Of a stretch of DNA of 19,063 bases, positions 12,955 through 19,063 are shown piece by piece. This DNA comes from Candidatus Omnitrophota bacterium (GTDB lineage: Bacteria > Omnitrophota > Gorgyraeia > Gygaellales > Profunditerraquicolaceae): the NCBI GenBank assembly GCA_028711825.1, contig JAQTRM010000015.1, positions 1-19,063 on the forward strand, given 5' to 3'. The notes beneath the pieces are model-generated. The model was not told the DNA's origin. It saw only the letters and a program-made list of their open reading frames with translations, and searched no databases. Made by a program: the position numbers and the translations under genes. Numbering within the stretch: the stretch's first letter is position 1; each line of letters opens with the position of its first letter.

Positions 12955-13815
12955 ATGGATGATAAACAATTTATCTTGAAGATTCAAAAAAGTGAGTTAA
13001 CCGACCATTTGGTTTACCGCTACCTGTCGGGTTTTGTGAAAGATAAAAAACACGCCGGGATCCTTGAAAGGATATCCGGCGAGGAGCTGAGGCATTACCA
13101 GTTTTTTAAAGGCCTAAGCGGCAGGGATGTTCCTCCGGACAGGTTAAAGATTTTTTTATTCACCAGGATCTGCCGTTTTCTCGGCCTTAATTTCGGCCTG
13201 AAGCTTATGGAATCGGCCGAGGATAACGCCCAGGATGCTTACGGCAGCATCAAGGATGGCGGCGGAGAGGTGGCTTCGATTATCCATGACGAAGAAGAGC
13301 ACGAAAAAGAAATTATCAGCCTGATTGACGAAGAGAGCCTGAAGTATGTGAGTTCCATGGTCCTGGGGCTGAACGATGCGCTGGTGGAATTGACCGCGGC
13401 GCTGGCGGGTTTTACCCTGGCGCTGCAGAATTCCCGCCTGATCGGCGTGGTGGGGTTGATTACGGGAATCGCCGCTTCGATGTCAATGTCGGCTTCGGAG
13501 TATTTATCCACCAAGCAGGAAAATACGGATAAAGACCCGGTGAAGGCCAGCGTTTATACCGGGATCGCTTATATCTGCACGGTAATCCTTTTAGTGCTGC
13601 CGTTTTTCCTGGTGAAAAATATATTTTTCGGTCTCGGGCTTACGGTAGCGGCGGCGCTGATTGTGATCCTGGCTTTTACTTATTATATCTCCGTAGCTAA
13701 AGGCCTGGATTTTAAGAAGAGGTTCGCGGAGATGGCGGGTTTAAGTTTAAGTATCGCCGCCTTTACGTTTTTCATCGGCCTGGGGATTAGAAAGGTCTTC
13801 GGAGTAGATATCTAG
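12955..13815 (+). CDS. Ferritin-like/VIT1-CCC1 fusion protein
   Basis: 286 residues in two domains. The N-terminal 130 or so form a rubrerythrin-type ferritin-like bundle with E14, E44-x2-H47 (SGEELRHY), E86 and E113-x2-H116 (DEEEHEKE) as likely diiron ligands. Residues from about 133 match the VIT1/CCC1 family of vacuolar iron and manganese transporters: MVLGLNDALVELTAALAGFTLAL, IGVVGLITGIAASMSMSASEYLSTKQEN, then three more hydrophobic helices (about five in all). The likely role is iron or manganese transport across the cytoplasmic membrane with oxidation or sensing by the soluble domain. It starts 10 bases after the thioesterase, so it may be read from the ior operon. No metal-specific regulation site is visible. 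Confidence 0.88.
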   Translation: MDDKQFILKIQKSELTDHLVYRYLSGFVKDKKHAGILERISGEELRHYQFFKGLSGRDVPPDRLKIFLFTRICRFLGLNFGLKLMESAEDNAQDAYGSIKDGGGEVASIIHDEEEHEKEIISLIDEESLKYVSSMVLGLNDALVELTAALAGFTLALQNSRLIGVVGLITGIAASMSMSASEYLSTKQENTDKDPVKASVYTGIAYICTVILLVLPFFLVKNIFFGLGLTVAAALIVILAFTYYISVAKGLDFKKRFAEMAGLSLSIAAFTFFIGLGIRKVFGVDI

Positions 13816-13855
13816 GGACCGTTTCCCGTTAACTGCCGGTAATTAATGAGCTTAG

Positions 13856-13869
13856 GAGTGAAGTGTCCC
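13856..13869. repeat. Dispersed 14-mer GAGTGAAGTGTCCC, copy 2
   Basis: Exact second copy of the 14-mer at 8308-8321. Here it lies 14-27 bases before the histidine kinase ATG and just upstream of its GGAGAGG ribosome-binding site. Confidence 0.5.
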
Positions 13870-13883
13870 CGGAGAGGAATATT

Positions 13884-15470
13884 ATGAAAAAGATATTATT
13901 TTTTTTAGCTCTTATTTTATTCGCCGCCAACCTATATGCCGCGGATACTCTTATTCCGGTCAAGGTCGGGATTTACGAGGATGCCCCGCTTGTTTTTACC
14001 GGGCCTGATAAAAATCCCCAGGGTATCTGCGTGGACCTGCTGGATAAGATCGCCCAGAAAGAAGGCTGGAAGATCGAGTATCTCTACGGTTCCTGGCCGG
14101 AGTGCCTGGAGCGTCTTAAATCCGGGCAGATCGATCTCCTGGTCGATATTATCTATACCGATGAACGGAGCAAGCTTTATGATTTTACCAAAGAGTCGTT
14201 TATCTCCGACTGGGGCGAGGCGTACGCGACCCGGGAGTCGGGGGTCCGGTCGATCCTGGATATCAAGGATAAGATCGTTGCCGGGGTAAGCAACGACATG
14301 TTTTACCTGGAGTTCAGGAAGCTTACCAAGGCTTTTAATATTAAATGTAAATTTATCGAAGCCGGCGATTACCCGGGGGTGTTCCGGATGCTGGAGGAAG
14401 GGAAGGCCGATATCGGAGTAGTGGGAAGGCTCTACGGGGCGCGTTACGGACAAGGGCATGGTATCGAACGGACGGCGATTGTTTTTTCTCCTCAGGATTC
14501 TCTTGTCGCGGCCCAGAAAGGCAAGAATCAGGAGCTGCTGGAAGCGATCGACCGGGATATCTCTTTGATGAAAGAGGACAAGAATTCTTATTACTACCGG
14601 GTGATCGATAAATGGCTGGGGAATGCCAAGGCCAGGCGGTTTTTGAGCTTTCTGTTCTGGTTTTCCGTTTCCGCCCTCGGGCTCCTTTTGCTGTTTATTT
14701 CCCTGAGCGTGATCCTGAAAACCCAGGTAGCCAGGCGCACCAGGGACCTTACCGCCGCTTATGCCAAGCTGAAAGAGACCCAGGAGCAGCTTATCCAGGC
14801 GGCGAAGATGCAGGTGGTCGGGGGGTTGGCCAGCGGGGTGGCGCATGAGGTAAAGAACCCTCTTACGATAATTATCCAGGGGGTGGAATATCTGGAAAGG
14901 AAGATTCCCCCGGACGCCAATATCCGCATGGTATTCGGCAATATCAAGAATGCGGTAGGGCGGGCCGATAGTATCATCCGCGGCCTCCTGGATTTTTCCC
15001 GGGTTTCGAAGCTGGAGATGACACATGAAGACGTAAACCTGCTTTGCGAAAGATGCCTGGCGCTGATGAAACATCAGTTCGATAAGGAGCGCATCCGCCT
15101 GGTAAAGGAATTGCAGCCGGGCATCCCCGGGATCACTGTCGATAAGAATAAGATCGAGCAAGTGGTGATAAATTTATTGATGAACGCTTTGCAGGCCAGT
15201 TCCGAAGAAGGCAGGATAATTCTGAGAACCCGGTTTGAGGAGGAAGAGGGGGAAATTATTATTGAAGTGGAGGACAGCGGGTCGGGTATCTCCCCGGAGG
15301 CGTTAAATAAATTATTCGACCCGTTTTTTACTACTAAACGCGGTAAAGGGGGGACGGGGCTGGGTTTATCGGTAGTAAAGAATATTGTGGAGATGCATAA
15401 CGGGAAGATTCAGATCAGGAATAACGATTCCGGCAAGGGCGCGGTCGCGATCGTAACCTTTAAAGCGTAA
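13884..15470 (+). CDS. Histidine kinase with periplasmic solute-binding sensor domain
   Basis: 528 residues. A signal peptide (KKILFFLALILFAANLYA) precedes an SBP_bac_3-type domain at about 24-248, with VKVGIYEDAPLVF, GICVDLLDKIA and GQIDLLVDIIYTDER. One transmembrane helix (about 252-278) and a short coiled coil (ARRTRDLTAAYAKLKETQEQL) follow. The HisKA box is GVAHEVKNPL with phospho-acceptor H321. The ATPase has the N box VVINLLMNALQAS (N430, N434), the G1 box DSGSG at 464, FDPFFTTK, and the G2 box GKGGTGLGLS. It likely senses a small molecule, perhaps an amino acid, as BvgS-like kinases do. A GTG at 13863 is in frame, but ATG 13884, with GGAGAGG upstream and the signal peptide right after it, is preferred. 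Confidence 0.93.
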   Translation: MKKILFFLALILFAANLYAADTLIPVKVGIYEDAPLVFTGPDKNPQGICVDLLDKIAQKEGWKIEYLYGSWPECLERLKSGQIDLLVDIIYTDERSKLYDFTKESFISDWGEAYATRESGVRSILDIKDKIVAGVSNDMFYLEFRKLTKAFNIKCKFIEAGDYPGVFRMLEEGKADIGVVGRLYGARYGQGHGIERTAIVFSPQDSLVAAQKGKNQELLEAIDRDISLMKEDKNSYYYRVIDKWLGNAKARRFLSFLFWFSVSALGLLLLFISLSVILKTQVARRTRDLTAAYAKLKETQEQLIQAAKMQVVGGLASGVAHEVKNPLTIIIQGVEYLERKIPPDANIRMVFGNIKNAVGRADSIIRGLLDFSRVSKLEMTHEDVNLLCERCLALMKHQFDKERIRLVKELQPGIPGITVDKNKIEQVVINLLMNALQASSEEGRIILRTRFEEEEGEIIIEVEDSGSGISPEALNKLFDPFFTTKRGKGGTGLGLSVVKNIVEMHNGKIQIRNNDSGKGAVAIVTFKA

Positions 15471-15479
15471 GGAGGGGAA

Positions 15480-15854
15480 ATGCTTAAAAAAAGAATATTG
15501 GTAATCGACGATGAAGAGGTAATCGGCCAGATGGTCAAGATGAACCTTGAGGATACGGGGGAGTATGCGGTGGAAAACCTGACTTCGGGGTTAAACGCGG
15601 TAGGCGCCGCGGTCGCTTTTAAGCCGGATTTTATCCTGCTGGATGTGGTGATGCCGGATATCGACGGCCCGGCGGTTTATAACAACCTTAAGGAAAATAA
15701 GGATACCAAGGATATCCCGGTGGTTTTTCTGACCGCGATCGCCACGGACCAGGATACCGGCGCCAGCGGAGGAATTATCGGAGGGCGTCCGATCCTTTCC
15801 AAGCCTATTACTACGCGCAAGCTGATCGAGTGCATCAAGAAGTACAGCAAATAA
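15480..15854 (+). CDS. Single-domain response regulator (receiver)
   Basis: 124 residues, a receiver domain and nothing more. Visible are the acidic pair D10-D11, phospho-acceptor D55 in ILLDVVMPD, switch T85 in VVFLTA, and K108 in SKPI. The loop before that lysine contains GASGGIIGGRPIL, a glycine-rich stretch also seen in other stand-alone receivers. With no output domain it must pass its signal through protein contacts or a phosphorelay. It lies nine bases after the kinase behind a strong AAGGAGGGG site, so the two form a cognate pair. The target cannot be read from this window. Confidence 0.94.
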   Translation: MLKKRILVIDDEEVIGQMVKMNLEDTGEYAVENLTSGLNAVGAAVAFKPDFILLDVVMPDIDGPAVYNNLKENKDTKDIPVVFLTAIATDQDTGASGGIIGGRPILSKPITTRKLIECIKKYSK

Positions 15855-15864
15855 GAAACGGAAA

Positions 15865-16473
15865 ATGAAAGCGATGAAAAGGATATGTGTATTTTGCGGA
15901 TCGAGCCTTGGTTCAAAAGACGCTTATTCCCGGGATGCGGCGCTCCTGGGCCGGGCCCTGGCACAGAGGAAGATCGGGCTTGTTTACGGCGGCGGAAGAG
16001 TCGGTATCATGGGCCGTCTTGCCAAATCCTGTCTTGAGGCCGGAGGAGAAGTGATCGGGGTGATCCCCCGCCAGCTTTCCCGGGCGGGGCTGGGTTATGC
16101 CAAGGTCACCAGCCTGCGGGTAACCGGTTCGATGCATGAGCGTAAGGCGGAGATGGCGCGCCTTGCGGACGGTTTTATCGCTTTGCCCGGAGGCCTGGGC
16201 ACGATCGAGGAGTTTTTCGAGGCCCTGACCTGGGTCCAGCTCGGGATACACCGTAAACCCTGCGGTTTGCTTAATACCGCCGGTTATTACGACAAGCTTA
16301 TCGAGTTTATCGGGAGGGCATCCGCCGAAGAATTCCTGGAAGAGAAGCAGAGAAAGACGATCTTAATCGATAAGGATCCTGTAGGGTTACTGGAAAAGAT
16401 TATTTCTTACCGCTCGCCGAGGTCCCGCAAAGTGGCCTGGGTATTAAAAAAGAAAGGGAACCTGGTAAGTTAA
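15865..16473 (+). CDS. LOG-family (TIGR00730) Rossmann-fold protein
   Basis: 202 residues with the family signatures YGGGRVGIMG (41-50), MHERK (90-94) and PGGLGTIEE (108-116), plus the N-terminal ICVFCGSS nucleotide-binding strand-turn. Characterised LOG proteins are phosphoribohydrolases that cut ribose 5-phosphate from nucleoside monophosphates, such as cytokinin nucleotides in plants and AMP or other NMPs in bacteria. All catalytic motifs are intact, so this should be an active nucleotide phosphoribohydrolase; the substrate is not known. It is 10 bases behind the receiver gene. The start could also be ATG 15874; the upstream ATG is chosen as the first after the receiver stop. Confidence 0.92.
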   Translation: MKAMKRICVFCGSSLGSKDAYSRDAALLGRALAQRKIGLVYGGGRVGIMGRLAKSCLEAGGEVIGVIPRQLSRAGLGYAKVTSLRVTGSMHERKAEMARLADGFIALPGGLGTIEEFFEALTWVQLGIHRKPCGLLNTAGYYDKLIEFIGRASAEEFLEEKQRKTILIDKDPVGLLEKIISYRSPRSRKVAWVLKKKGNLVS

Positions 16474-16510
16474 CCGGCCGTGAGTGCGGGGCGGGTTTTT
16501 CCGGGGTTTT

Positions 16511-17464
16511 ATGGATAATAAAATATTGATAACCGGGGCGACGGGGTTTATCGGCAGGTCGCTGGTGAAAGAACTTCTTGGTAAGGGGCATTCCGATATC
16601 ACGGCGCTGGTAAGAAAGAGTTCTGATACCGCTTTCCTGAAGAAAAACGGGGTAACGCTGGTTTATGCCGACCTTGCGGATAAAAGATCCCTGAATTCCG
16701 TCGCCGGTGAATGGGGTATTGTTTTTCATTGCGCGGGGCTGGTAGGCAACTACGGGCTCGGAAAACTCCGGCGCGTCAATCTTGAAGGTACAAAAAATAT
16801 CTGCCGGCTGGCTTTCGAACGCAAGGCCGCCAAATTTATTTATCTTAGTTCCATCGCCGTTAATTCCGGGAATCCGGAAATTCCGCTTACCGAGAAGCTT
16901 CCATATAAACCTACCAATAATTACGGTATTTCCAAGATGGAGGCGGAGATTGTTGTCCGGGAGTATCTTGGAAAGGGGCTTCCGGCGGTAATTTTAAGGC
17001 CCTGCATGGTTTACGGTGAAGGTGAGCCGCATATGACAAATTTTTTAGCCGGTTTGCTGCGGTTGCGCCTGCCGATTCCCTATCTTCCCGACAAGCGCTG
17101 GCACCTGCTTTCAGTTTCCAACCTTGCCGCTTGCCTTTTGCGCTGCATGGGCGACCCTGCTGCCCTGGGGGAGACTTTTAATATCGCGGATAAAGAAGTC
17201 CTTTCGGTGCGGGATATTTTTAAGATTTTCGCCGATTCTTGGGATACGAAGCCTCCGGCAAGGCTTGGCCTTTCCGGGAGCCTTCTGGAGTCCGTTCCGC
17301 TTATCGGAAAGCAGTTGGGTTTCTTTTATAAAGACCGTGTTTATAGTATCGAAAGGCTTAAAGATGTTCTCGGGTTTATCCCTCCTTATCCCCTTGAGCG
17401 CGAATTAAAGCGCGCCGCCGATTCCTGTTCAGGGAAAAAACAAAAAAAACTTCCAAATAAATGA
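16511..17464 (+). CDS. Extended SDR NAD(P)-dependent epimerase/dehydratase/reductase
   Basis: 317 residues. The N terminus ILITGATGFIGRSLVKELL holds the NAD(P)-binding TGxxGxxG motif at residues 8-15. FHCAGLVGNYG, KFIYLSSIAVNSG (catalytic serine near 113) and NNYGISKMEAE (Y138-x3-K142) complete the extended-SDR active site. AVILRPCMVYGEGE, HLLSVSNLA and FNIADKEVLSVRDI are typical of the nucleotide-sugar epimerase and sterol-dehydrogenase-like branch. Substrate is unknown; a sugar nucleotide or polyisoprenoid alcohol both fit. The frame opens at a GTG at 16484, but the family begins directly with the Rossmann strand, so ATG 16511 is preferred. The C terminus ends in a lysine-rich tail. Confidence 0.9.
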   Translation: MDNKILITGATGFIGRSLVKELLGKGHSDITALVRKSSDTAFLKKNGVTLVYADLADKRSLNSVAGEWGIVFHCAGLVGNYGLGKLRRVNLEGTKNICRLAFERKAAKFIYLSSIAVNSGNPEIPLTEKLPYKPTNNYGISKMEAEIVVREYLGKGLPAVILRPCMVYGEGEPHMTNFLAGLLRLRLPIPYLPDKRWHLLSVSNLAACLLRCMGDPAALGETFNIADKEVLSVRDIFKIFADSWDTKPPARLGLSGSLLESVPLIGKQLGFFYKDRVYSIERLKDVLGFIPPYPLERELKRAADSCSGKKQKKLPNK

Positions 17465-17476
17465 TCGCGAGCGAAG

Positions 17477-18190
17477 ATGGATCTTGTTAATTACGGTTTT
17501 CAAAATTCAAACCTTTTCCGGTTTATGCCTCTTTTTGACGAAATCCTTTATACCGGGCGCGATGAAGAGAAGGTCCGCCGTTATAAAGCGCTGCGCGAGG
17601 GGCAGTCCTGCGTTATCCTTTCCTTGAATTTTATCCGCGAGGAAGAGAAAATTATCTGGGAGGCGGTGGAGGATTTTTTAAAGCGCGCCACTGCTCAAGC
17701 TGTTTCACGGGTGCACGGGTCTTATCTTTTCGATCTTTTGACTATTGATATTCACCAGGAGCTTAAAACTTTTAAATATACGGAGTTATCGGAGCTGATC
17801 GTGAATAACGCTATCAGGCTTGATGCCGGGCAGACCCGGATGATAAAGTATTCCTCTGCTTATGCGCTGCTCCGCAAGAAGGTGGATTTTGAATGGGGGA
17901 AGATCGCATTTGAGAGCGCGGTTTCCGTTTTTAAGGATAAGCCGGAATATCTCGACCTTTTGATAAAATATCTTTTAAAAGGTTTTGAATTCGCCTACGA
18001 ACCGGTAATCCTGCTTCTTAACGACCTGAGCCGGGAGCCGGTTTTCGACCGTCAAAATTCCCTTCAGCAGTCGCGTCTTAAAAAAGTCATCGAAGATCTT
18101 ATCCCGAATTCCATGGAGTTCGTCCCGGAGGTATATATACAAGATAGGAATGGGGCAAGAGAGCTGCTTTCAGGGACAACTCTTAAATAA
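17477..18190 (+). CDS. Unknown, mostly helical protein
   Basis: 237 residues I do not recognise. There is no signal peptide, no long hydrophobic helix and no metal-binding motif. The sequence is rich in charged helices with hydrophobic heptads (YKALREGQSCVILSLNFIREEEKIIWEAVEDFLKR, LLIKYLLKGFEFAYEPVILLLNDLSRE). The N terminus (DLVNYGFQNSNLFRFMPLFDEILYTGRDEEKVRRY) is oddly asparagine- and aromatic-rich. It starts 13 bases after the SDR gene with only a weak GCGAAG upstream. Codon use resembles the neighbours, so I treat it as native. A structural or adaptor role is possible; I cannot assign one. Confidence 0.6.
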   Translation: MDLVNYGFQNSNLFRFMPLFDEILYTGRDEEKVRRYKALREGQSCVILSLNFIREEEKIIWEAVEDFLKRATAQAVSRVHGSYLFDLLTIDIHQELKTFKYTELSELIVNNAIRLDAGQTRMIKYSSAYALLRKKVDFEWGKIAFESAVSVFKDKPEYLDLLIKYLLKGFEFAYEPVILLLNDLSREPVFDRQNSLQQSRLKKVIEDLIPNSMEFVPEVYIQDRNGARELLSGTTLK

Positions 18191-18263
18191 GGTCCGGAAA
18201 ACGCGTAATTTTCGTGGTTATAGAATGTTTTTTAGGCATTTTATTTGGCAATTAGCTTGTAAG

Positions 18264-18324
18264 TTGTTGCGGCACAGTTGATTCTGAAGGAAACGGTTCC
18301 TGGTGCAAAGCTTTTATACAACAA
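18264..18324 (+). ncRNA. Possible structured RNA ahead of a terminator
   Basis: TTGTTG (18264-18269) pairs with CAACAA (18319-18324), closing a domain that contains GCAC (18272-18275) paired with GTGC (18303-18306) and a hairpin AGGAA/TTCCT around ACGG (18288-18301). An intrinsic terminator follows at once. It could be a small RNA or a structured 3' untranslated region of the gene at 17477. No known RNA family is recognised. Confidence 0.3.
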
Positions 18325-18328
18325 AAAT

Positions 18329-18355
18329 CCCCGGGATGACCCTCCGGGGTTTTTT
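18329..18355 (+). terminator. Intrinsic terminator
   Basis: CCCCGG (18329-18334) pairs with CCGGGG (18344-18349) around a 9-nt loop, then six T (18350-18355). An A tract just upstream (18323-18327) may make it work in both directions. It ends transcription about 140 bases after the last CDS. Confidence 0.85.
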
Positions 18356-18357
18356 GT

Positions 18358-18417
18358 AGGTGATAGGCCTAATAGCTTCCGCTATCCTTTCTAGCCTCCT
18401 GGTTGTGTTATCCACCT
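18358..18417. other. Nested hairpin region of unknown role
   Basis: AGGTGATA (18358-18365) pairs with TATCCACCT (18409-18417) with one bulge. Inside, GGC-TA (18366-18371) pairs with TAGCC (18392-18396), and the centre is ATAGC-TTCC-GCTAT (18372-18385). The three stems are nested without crossing and could fold from either strand. I recognise no RNA family. Confidence 0.35.
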
Positions 18418-18482
18418 TTCGTTTGCAAAGTAAGTATGCCATATCAAACGCCGGATTTCAAGTACCCCAAAAAATAATTTTT

Positions 18483-18858
18483 TCAGCTTTTAGTCTTCAG
18501 CTAAGGCTACTATTATTAAACTCGAGATCCTAAGTCCGAAACACTAAAAAATAAAGGGGACGGTTCTATTTTTTAATCTTATTCCGCAGAAAAATAGAAC
18601 CGTCCCCTTTATTTACAAAGGCAAAAGGTCAGTAGGTAGTAGTTAGCAGGTAGAATGTAGGGAAAGGCGAAAAGCCAGTAGTTAGTAGCTAGTAGCTAGG
18701 ATAAAAGTAAATAAAGATATGTTTTTGTTTTGGTCTTTGATCTTTGTTTTTTATATACTAGCTACTATATACTGGTTTTCCCATATTCTACCTACTACCT
18801 TCTGTTTTTCTGCTTTTACCTGACAGCTGAAGGCTTATGGCTGAGGACTGACAGCTGA
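18483..18858. repeat. Long imperfect palindrome built of 7-nt repeats (copy 2)
   Basis: The left edge has TCAGC, TTAGT, TCAGC at 18483, 18490 and 18497; the right edge has GCTGA-type units at 18826, 18833, 18840, 18847 and 18854, all with 7-nt spacing. The interior has AGTAGGT AGTAGTT AGCAGGT AGAATGT and its approximate complement (TATATACTGGTTTTC, TATTCTACCTACTACC), matching copy 1 at 127-411. Unlike copy 1 it contains the GGGGACGG hairpin between the left edge and the interior. The stretch from 18191 to 18912 holds no gene. Confidence 0.8.
18549..18614. repeat. GGGGACGGTTC hairpin element, copy 2
   Basis: The 25-nt arm 18549-18573 is perfectly complementary to 18590-18614, with a 16-nt loop ending GCAG. 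Arms match copy 1 at 4186-4251, and the loops share TTTAA at the start and GCAG at the end. Confidence 0.85.
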
Positions 18859-18896
18859 AAACGAGATAATGGGTAGAAGAGACGCTATTTTTATAG

Positions 18897-18902
18897 TATA
18901 AT
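18897..18902 (+). promoter_or_regulatory. -10 promoter box directly before recG
   Basis: A perfect TATAAT lies 10 bases before the recG ATG, so the mRNA would start about 0-4 bases before the start codon. No Shine-Dalgarno is visible and no good -35 was found. Confidence 0.4.
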
Positions 18903-18912
18903 ATTCGCCGTT

Positions 18913-19063
18913 ATGCTTAATCAATCCGTAAGATATCTTAAAAATATCGGCCCGAAACGGGCAAAGAATTTTGTTTGCAAAGGAATCAATACGGTCGAGG
19001 ACCTGTTGTATTATTTTCCGCGCCGTTATGAAGACCGCAGGAATTTTGCCGGGATCGGTAGCC
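18913..19063 (+). CDS. recG: ATP-dependent DNA helicase RecG, N-terminal fragment
   Basis: The first 50 residues are present before the window ends. The segment VRYLKNIGPKRAKNFVCKGINTVEDLLYYFPRRYEDR is the hallmark N-terminal wedge-domain start of RecG (usual form YLKGVGPKRA...LGI.TV.DLL.YFPRRYED). RecG remodels stalled replication forks and branched DNA; the helicase motors lie beyond the window. The ATG is placed just behind a TATAAT box without a ribosome-binding site. Confidence 0.9.
   Translation, partial: MLNQSVRYLKNIGPKRAKNFVCKGINTVEDLLYYFPRRYEDRRNFAGIGS

Noticed and set aside
13863..13883. GTG start for the histidine kinase
   Set aside because: ATG 13884 gives a clean signal peptide at residue 2 and has a ribosome-binding site; the GTG lies within the dispersed 14-mer.
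13932..15161. A 409-codon open frame on the minus strand opposite the histidine kinase
   Set aside because: It mirrors the kinase codons, has no family motif, is rich in proline, glycine and arginine as antisense frames of GC-rich genes are, and has no ribosome-binding site of note.
16484..16510. GTG start for the SDR protein
   Set aside because: The extra nine residues are not part of the Rossmann fold and the family starts directly at the ATG.

Overview
The window is about 19 kb of compact bacterial sequence in which every confidently called gene lies on the + strand. Proteins look bacterial and probably anaerobic: an oxygen-sensitive type of 2-oxoacid:ferredoxin oxidoreductase, a diiron/VIT iron-transport fusion, a TMTC-like TPR membrane protein and a YkgJ-type cysteine cluster protein. 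Together with intergenic heptad repeats of the TCAGCNN kind and hairpins containing GGGGACGGTTC, this suggests an uncultivated candidate phylum such as Omnitrophota. That assignment is an inference from gene style; no rRNA marker is present.

Layout. 1-124 is the tail of an unknown gene. 127-411 is a long imperfect palindrome built of 7-nt repeats. 431-1223 holds two 66-residue cold-shock proteins, each behind its own structured leader. 1265-4127 holds a YkgJ-like cysteine protein, a two-helix membrane protein, a PPC/DUF296 protein and a GT-C/TPR membrane protein. After a repeat-rich gap, 4345-7185 carries a small unknown protein, class I DAHP synthase and glucose-6-phosphate isomerase. 7308-8309 is a DusB-type tRNA-dihydrouridine synthase. 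8569-12944 is a tight operon: iorA, iorB, a PaaK-like ligase, a tandem ACT protein and a PaaI-like thioesterase. 12955-13815 is a ferritin-like/VIT fusion, possibly read through from that operon. 13884-15854 is a histidine kinase with a periplasmic solute-binding sensor plus a receiver-only response regulator. 15865-18190 holds a LOG-family protein, an extended SDR and an unknown protein. 18191-18912 is non-coding, with a terminator, candidate structured RNA and a second heptad palindrome. recG starts at 18913 and runs off the end.

Function. IorAB interconverts aryl-pyruvates and aryl-acetyl-CoA; the ligase makes aryl-acetyl-CoA from the free acid; the thioesterase could undo it; the tandem ACT protein is a plausible amino-acid sensor. 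With the upstream DAHP synthase (shikimate entry), the cell appears able to make aromatic amino acids de novo and to salvage or ferment aryl acids.

The most unusual material is non-coding: two large heptad palindromes at the window ends, heptad arrays that begin 2-4 nt after stop codons, paired GGGGACGG hairpins with related loops (one lying inside a heptad palindrome), and an AT-rich leader before iorA whose complementary segments form a potential pseudoknot.
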